Source: Chara braunii (Eukaryota > Streptophyta > Charophyceae > Charales > Characeae). From it: a stretch of DNA of 33,405 bases. The position numbers were made by a program, and so were the translations under genes. The stretch covers positions 303,998 to 337,402 of the forward strand of contig BFEA01000391.1 in NCBI GenBank assembly GCA_003427395.1, written 5' to 3'. The notes beneath the pieces were generated by a model. That model searched no databases. It had not been told where the DNA came from and was given only the letters and a program-made list of their open reading frames with translations. Positions within the stretch are counted from its first letter, which is position 1. The number at the start of each line of letters is the position of its first letter. Shown here one piece after another: positions 29,042 through 33,405 of the stretch.

Positions 29042-29347
29042 GGCGGGACAAAGTGTCGGGGACCACGTGAGACCGCGAGGAGATGTGGTACCGGCGGGAC
29101 AAAGTGTCGGGGACCACGTGAGACCAAGAGAAGATGTGGTACCGGCGGGACAAAGTGTCGGGGACCACGGGAGACCAAGAGAAGATGTGGTACCAGCGGG
29201 ACAAAGTGTCGGGGACCACGTGAGACCAAGAGAAGATGCGGTACCGGCGGGACAAAGTGTCGGGGACCGCGAGAGAGCAAAGAAAAGATGCGGCACCAAT
29301 GGGTCGAGTGCCGGGGGCCACGTGGGAGCAAGCAAAGGCATGACATT
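29042..29347. repeat. 51-bp minisatellite, six units
   Basis: Units start at 29042, 29093, 29144, 29195, 29246 and 29297, with core GGCGGGACAAAGTGTCGGGG then ACCACGTGAGACC and AAGAGAAGATGTGGTACC. The first five are close copies, the sixth is diverged, and degenerate traces run on to about 29450. Because 51 is divisible by three, a stop-free unit keeps several frames open on both strands, giving spurious ORFs of 115-215 codons. Confidence 0.9.
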
Positions 29348-29467
29348 AATGGTTTAAGTGTCCGGGACCATGCGGCCCCGATGGGACTAGTACCGAGAAC
29401 CATGGGGGACTAAGCAAAAATTGCGGTACCAGCGGGACCACCGGCGGGACCACCCGTGGGATAAGTA

Positions 29468-29545
29468 TCGACGGGACAAGTGTCGGGGACCAGTGTCGGG
29501 GACTAGTGTCGGGGACTAGTGTCGGGGAGTAGTGCGGGTCAAGTG
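29468..29545. repeat. 13-bp tandem repeat
   Basis: AGTGTCGGGGACT repeated about four times with small changes, apparently grown out of the core of the 51-bp unit (AGTGTCGGGGACC). Confidence 0.8.
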
Positions 29546-29617
29546 GCGGGGACCTGTGGCATCCCAAGGGAAAATTGCAGCAAGGTGTGTGGTGTAAAAA
29601 AATAAAAACAAGTTGCG

Positions 29618-29642
29618 CCGTCAAGATCGGAGATCTTGACGG
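29618..29642. repeat. 11-bp perfect hairpin, first copy
   Basis: Arms CCGTCAAGATC (29618-29628) and GATCTTGACGG (29632-29642), 3-nt loop. The partner at 31409-31433 keeps the outer stem with a compensatory change. Confidence 0.8.
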
Positions 29643-29981
29643 CCAAATTTATTAGCACCACTAGTGCAAGCACTAGAGGGAGCAAGCGGGAGGGCTAAAG
29701 GAAAAATAAAAAAGAAAGAGAACAGGTAATGGGAGGCATGGGAGCAATCCAAAAAATCTCGGATTGCCCTCCCCCAAGAAAATGGGGCAAAGGGAGCCAA
29801 CATGAAGAAAATAGGCTCCCGAAAAAAAATCGGTGCAAGGGGGTCTACCATTTGGGAGAAAGGAGGGCTAACGGTGGCTCCCAAGGGCATGGAAGGGCCA
29901 CAACTGCAGTCCGAAAAATAACGGACTGGCCCTTGAGTGTAGGAAAGGCCAAAACTAAGAGGAAGAGGCAAGAAAAGAGCC

Positions 29982-30530
29982 TTAACGGTTAGTTGACACT
30001 TGGCAAGCAAAAAGAAAAAGAAAAAAGAAAAAAAAATGTGGGAGAATGAGACAAGGAGAGTGAGACGGAGTGAGTGAGTTGGCCGTTAGTAGGGACTGCA
30101 GCAAGTAGGGACTGCCAAGTCCCAACTGGCCAAGAAAGAAGGGAAAAAAAAAAGAAAAAAAAAGAAAATTGAGAAAAGGGCCTTAACGGCTAGTTGACAC
30201 TTGGCATGCATAAAGAAAAAGAAAATGGATGTGAGGGAGGATGAGTGAGTTGGCCGTTAGTAGTGACTGCCAAGTCCCAACTGTCCAAGAAAGGAGGGGA
30301 AAAAAAAAAAAAAAAAAGGAAAATTGAGAAAAGGGCCATAACGGCTAGTTGACACTTGGCATGCACAAAGAAAAAGAAAAGAAAAAGAAAATGGGTGTGA
30401 GGGAGGATGAGTGAGTTAGCCGTTAGTTGGGACTACAGCAAGTAGGGACTGCCAAGTCCCAACTGTCCACAAGTGGAGGGAAAAGAAAAGAAAAAGAAAA
30501 GTAAAAGGGGGAAAGTCAAAAGGGCACTAA
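29982..30530. repeat. three tandem units of about 160-200 bp
   Basis: Units start at about 29982, 30184 and 30342 with TAACGG(T/C)TAGTTGACACTTGGCA, then an AAAGAAAAAG tract, a GAGTGAGTTGGCCGTTAGT segment, GGGACTGCCAAGTCCCAACT (itself a hairpin), and an A/G-rich end. Length differences come mainly from A-runs and from an extra GGGACTGCAGCAAGTA in units 1 and 3. Confidence 0.8.
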
Positions 30531-31408
30531 CGGACAAAAAACGGTCACCTAGGGGAAGGATTTTGGACCCGGTTCACTTGCGCAATGTGGCGGTTACAAA
30601 GGACCATGTTTTTCTTTGATTTATGCTGAGAAAATTAAAAGAAAACAAGGCCCCACACAACCAAAAAATAACGGATTGCATGGGGGAGGCCAAAGTCAAG
30701 TTTCAAGTGCACCGGGAGCCAGAATTGAGGCCGGATGCACTTGGGAATTGGCCGCCTGATTTTATTTTGGTAGGGGGCTAGTTGAGGGACATTGAGGCAA
30801 GGGAAACTGCCCCTAGTGCAGTCCGAGTTGCAACGGACTGCATAGGGAGGGGCAAACTAATATTTTTGGGGCCCCGGGGGCCAAAAGTGAGCCCGGAGGT
30901 CTTACGAAACTAACGTTTTATTTTCCTTGGGCTTGGGGCATGACATGGGGCTATGAGGCTAGTAAAATGGTGGTGGATGCGGTCCGAGAAATAACGGACT
31001 GCATGGGAGTGCTCGGACCTAGGGGAAATGGGTCGCAGCACGCCGAAAACATTAGAAAATGGTGTCGCGGGCCTAAGGGGAGTGTGACGGCGAAACGGCC
31101 ACGGCGCGGCTAGGGCCCCGCGGCCGAAAAACTGTCGACGACACTTGGGACACACAAAGAAAAAAAATATAAATAAAAAGTGGGACTGCCGAGGACATGG
31201 GGAGTCCCAAATAAAAATTGGACGTCGACTGGGATGACGCCGGGGGCCAAAGGGGGCAAAATAAAAATTGTTAAAAATTTGGCCTTGTCGATGGCGCCGC
31301 CAGCGGAACGGGAAATTGGGACTAGCGCGGGAAGCGGTGGGGACTTGAGGTGTTCCAAAGAGGAGACCACTAGAAAAGATGTGGAGCGGCCGAAGAAAAT
31401 AAACGGCG

Positions 31409-31433
31409 CCGTCGAGTTCAAGGATCTCGACGG
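31409..31433. repeat. hairpin, second copy with compensatory change
   Basis: Arms CCGTCGAG (31409-31416) and CTCGACGG (31426-31433). Compared with 29618 the A in the left arm is G and the T in the right arm is C, so pairing is kept. The following CACCACTAGTGC is shared. Confidence 0.75.
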
Positions 31434-31786
31434 TAGAGGTTATGGGCACCACTAGTGCCAACATTAGTGAGGCTCAAACAGGTGAAAACGGGAGTAAGGA
31501 GCAATAAAAAAATAATAAGGGGAGGCTTGCCCAACAGTCCAGGGTTTTTCGGACTGGCCAGCATGAGGAAATAAGAACCCAAGAGGCTCCAAGCAAGAAA
31601 CGGGATAGCCTAGAAAAATCGGAACCTAGGGGGCCCAAAAGGAAGGCTAACGGGAGTGAAATGAGGCCCCTAGAGGCATGGGTATGGCAGCTTGGTGTAA
31701 CGGCCAACAGTCGGCCATGAACCTGGCCATGATCAAGGCTCTAAGGCCTAGAAAGAAGGTGCACAGCAAGTTGACACATGTCCTAA

Positions 31787-31787
<1 letters not shown>

Positions 31788-31827
<40 letters not shown>
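31788..31827. repeat. A run of 40
   Basis: An uninterrupted A tract. Neighbouring blocks match the A-runs of the tandem units at 29982-30530. The length is probably unreliable in a short-read assembly. Confidence 0.9.
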
Positions 31828-31829
<2 letters not shown>

Positions 31830-32653
31830 ACAAATGAGGAAAAATAGGAGAATTGGGTGGAGGAGAGCATGCCGGCACATTGGGATGGCTGAGGTAGGGA
31901 CTGCCAGGTCCCAATGATGACCTCACTCCTCCTAGATTCAAGGAGTGCAGGCCGGATTGCTGAAGGGTCATATCTCAATAATATCTGAATATAAAAAGGC
32001 AAAATTAAAAGAAAATGTAAACGGTGAAATTCCGGTTTTCTTTTGGGCCATGGATCTGAAATCAGATCTCATGGTGGAAAGAAAACAGTCGTTTTTTGTG
32101 GGCCAGCAGAAAAACGGCTAGATCCGGAATGAGGTGGCAGCCAAAAAGAAAAAGAAAACAAAAAGGAGAAAAAGACAAAACAGTACATTTGACCCAAAAA
32201 AGAGCCAGATGCACCAAAAATTGAAAAATTGAACCTAGGGGATCAAATTTGAAGCATGGGCTACCATGGGGTAGCTCAGAATAATCCTCGCCTTGGATCT
32301 AAGTCAGATCCAACGCTGAAAATGCAGCGCCACATTGAAAAATGGTACGACCTACCCAAGGTAGTCCAAACTCAAAAAATTGTCGAGAAAAGACCCTTGT
32401 TGGTTTTTTTCTCCAATTGGGGCTGCAGTTTTTGGGTCTAGGCCCTAGAACAGCATTTTGGAAAAGGAGTAGAGGCCTTGAGAGGCCAAGAGGCAATCCG
32501 AGTTGGTACCAACCACTCGGACTGCATGTACCTGGCCGAAAAAAAGGTCCAGGTACCCCCGGAGAGGCCTAGAGGTAAGAATTGGCCAAGGGGGTACCTC
32601 GGTTCACCTTGGGGCCACTTGGGAGGGCCTAAGGGCTGGGCGGACTGCTGTTT

Positions 32654-32685
32654 CCAGCCTATATAAGCTGGCGGATCAGTCCGCC
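32654..32685 (+). promoter_or_regulatory. TATA box in hairpin plus downstream hairpin
   Basis: TATATAAG (32660-32667) is bracketed by CCAGC (32654-32658) and GCTGG (32667-32671). Directly downstream is a perfect hairpin GGCGGA/TCCGCC (32670-32675 and 32680-32685, loop TCAG). The following 700 bases are free of further promoter signals and could be a transcribed leader. This probably is a retroelement promoter. Confidence 0.5.
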
Positions 32686-33075
32686 ACTCTCATACTTGCA
32701 TGAGGAGTGCCCATGCTGCCCAAATGAGCCCGTGGTAGCTCTAGAGGCAATTTGAGAGTGGTGAGGGGAACCCCTGCCGGTCCAGAAGCTTGGAAGTGAC
32801 TATGAGCTAGTTGAGGAGGCTCTACAGGCTAGGGGTAGTGAAGGAGGTAGTCCGCCACAGCTCCCAGGCTAGTGGGGGAGAAGGTAAGGCTGAGAGAAGT
32901 CCCATTAGCCCTCCTAGAGGGGAGGACTCCCTAGCCTTAGTGATAGGAGCCTGTGGGAACTTGGAGGAGGAAGGAGAGAAGGACGGAAAGGCTTGGAAAG
33001 GGAGGTAGCCATAGCCAAGGGAAGGGAAGCTTCATCAAGAAGAAGGCATCCAAAGGGGTGAGTGGAGAAGTGCCT

Positions 33076-33240
33076 TCCCTCTTCTTCTTCTTCTTCTTCT
33101 TCTTTTTCTTCTTCTTCTTGTTCTCCTTCTTCTTCCTCTCCTTCTTCATCCCCTTATTCCTCTTCTCCCTCCTCTTCTTCTTCTTCTCCTTCCCCTCCAT
33201 CTTCCTCCTCCTCTCCCCCTCCTATCTCCACTTCTTACTA
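33076..33240. repeat. CTT/CCT-rich low-complexity tract
   Basis: A (CTT)n run followed by TCC- and CTT-rich imperfect repeats. It gives serine-, phenylalanine- or lysine-only open frames that are not genes. Confidence 0.9.
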
Positions 33241-33405
33241 CTCCTTCCCCTTATGATTGTTGAGCTAAATCCTCGTCCTTTTCTCTCCTAATCTCTCTCT
33301 CCTACTCATCTCTCCACTTGGTTGTAAATCGCTACTTCAATTCTTGTGTTTCCTTGTGTTTGAGTAGTGTAGTAGCCTTGTTTTGTCCTTTCCTACCTTC
33401 CTATG

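Larger units (their letters stand above)
29600..33405 (+). repeat. long noncoding repeat region with many hairpins, possibly a very long LTR
   Basis: No supported ORF. Two parts resemble each other at a spacing of about 1.8 kb: 29610-29720 and 31405-31520 both have a CCGTC...GACGG hairpin followed by CACCACTAGTGC and an A-rich GCAATAAAA/GGAAAAATAAAA tract. Later both have a TTGACAC block, an A-run and a GGGACTGCCA(A/G)GTCCCAA segment. The right part has a TATA box (32660) and a long CTT-rich transcribed-looking tract. This could be a single large retroelement LTR or leader continuing past the window. Confidence 0.45.

Noticed and set aside
29042-29347. Regularly spaced repeat resembling a CRISPR array
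   Set aside because: Units are contiguous with no unique spacers, and the setting is a eukaryotic repeat region.
28756-29403. Long open frames on both strands (up to 215 codons) with 17-residue repeats
   Set aside because: They are produced by the 51-bp minisatellite, which is divisible by three and stop-free in several frames; no start context, no homologous copy, no domain.
33062-33256. Serine-rich open frame near the right end
   Set aside because: It is a direct translation of the CTT/TCC low-complexity tract.

Overview
This window looks like repeat-dense nuclear DNA of a green plant or streptophyte alga. The support is a short fragment of a plastid gene (atpI) at the left edge, a plant-type Ty3/gypsy chromovirus, intron-free decaying mobile-element ORFs, and AATAAA polyadenylation signals and TATA boxes instead of bacterial operon signals. 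A repeat-rich charophyte such as Chara is my guess, but nothing here proves the species. No ordinary single-copy host gene was recognised. It is also a short-read assembly: there is one N gap (22918-22972), and two intact Nextera mate-pair junction adapters (25701-25738 and 27800-27837), each flanked by a perfect artificial duplication.

Layout. 1-118 is the atpI fragment. 634 to about 8143 (element A) and 9054-16788 (element B) are two diverged copies, in the same orientation, of a 7.5-7.7 kb mobile element that I cannot assign to a known superfamily. Each has a structured 5' leader, an acidic/basic ORF1, a long weakly coding middle, an ORF2 of about 85-90 codons, a C-terminally conserved ORF3 of about 218 codons, and an AATAAA near the 3' end. 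Element B sits inside the gag gene of a plus-strand Ty3/gypsy element: gag is cut at codon boundary 9053 and resumes in frame at 16793, with GCGC at both ends. The Ty3 element continues through a zinc knuckle, protease, reverse transcriptase, RNase H, integrase and a chromodomain-like tail up to 21395. It is dead: it has several stops and frameshifts, and altered catalytic residues in reverse transcriptase and integrase.

From 21.4 kb to the end there is only repeat debris. This includes a minus-strand LTR with primer-binding site (22513-23675), a pair of oppositely oriented MITE-like elements (24841-25590), a gag-like ORF remnant (26613-26840), and the 3' end of a second minus-strand chromovirus (LTR about 26925-28245, polypurine tract, chromodomain remnant 28270-28555). 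A 51-bp minisatellite follows (29042-29347). The last part (29.6-33.4 kb) is noncoding and full of small hairpins whose arms show compensatory base changes, ending in a TATA box and a CTT-rich tract.

The best candidate for something undescribed is the A/B element family, with its conserved ORF2 and ORF3 and structured 5' end. The covarying hairpin family at 29.6-32.5 kb is second.
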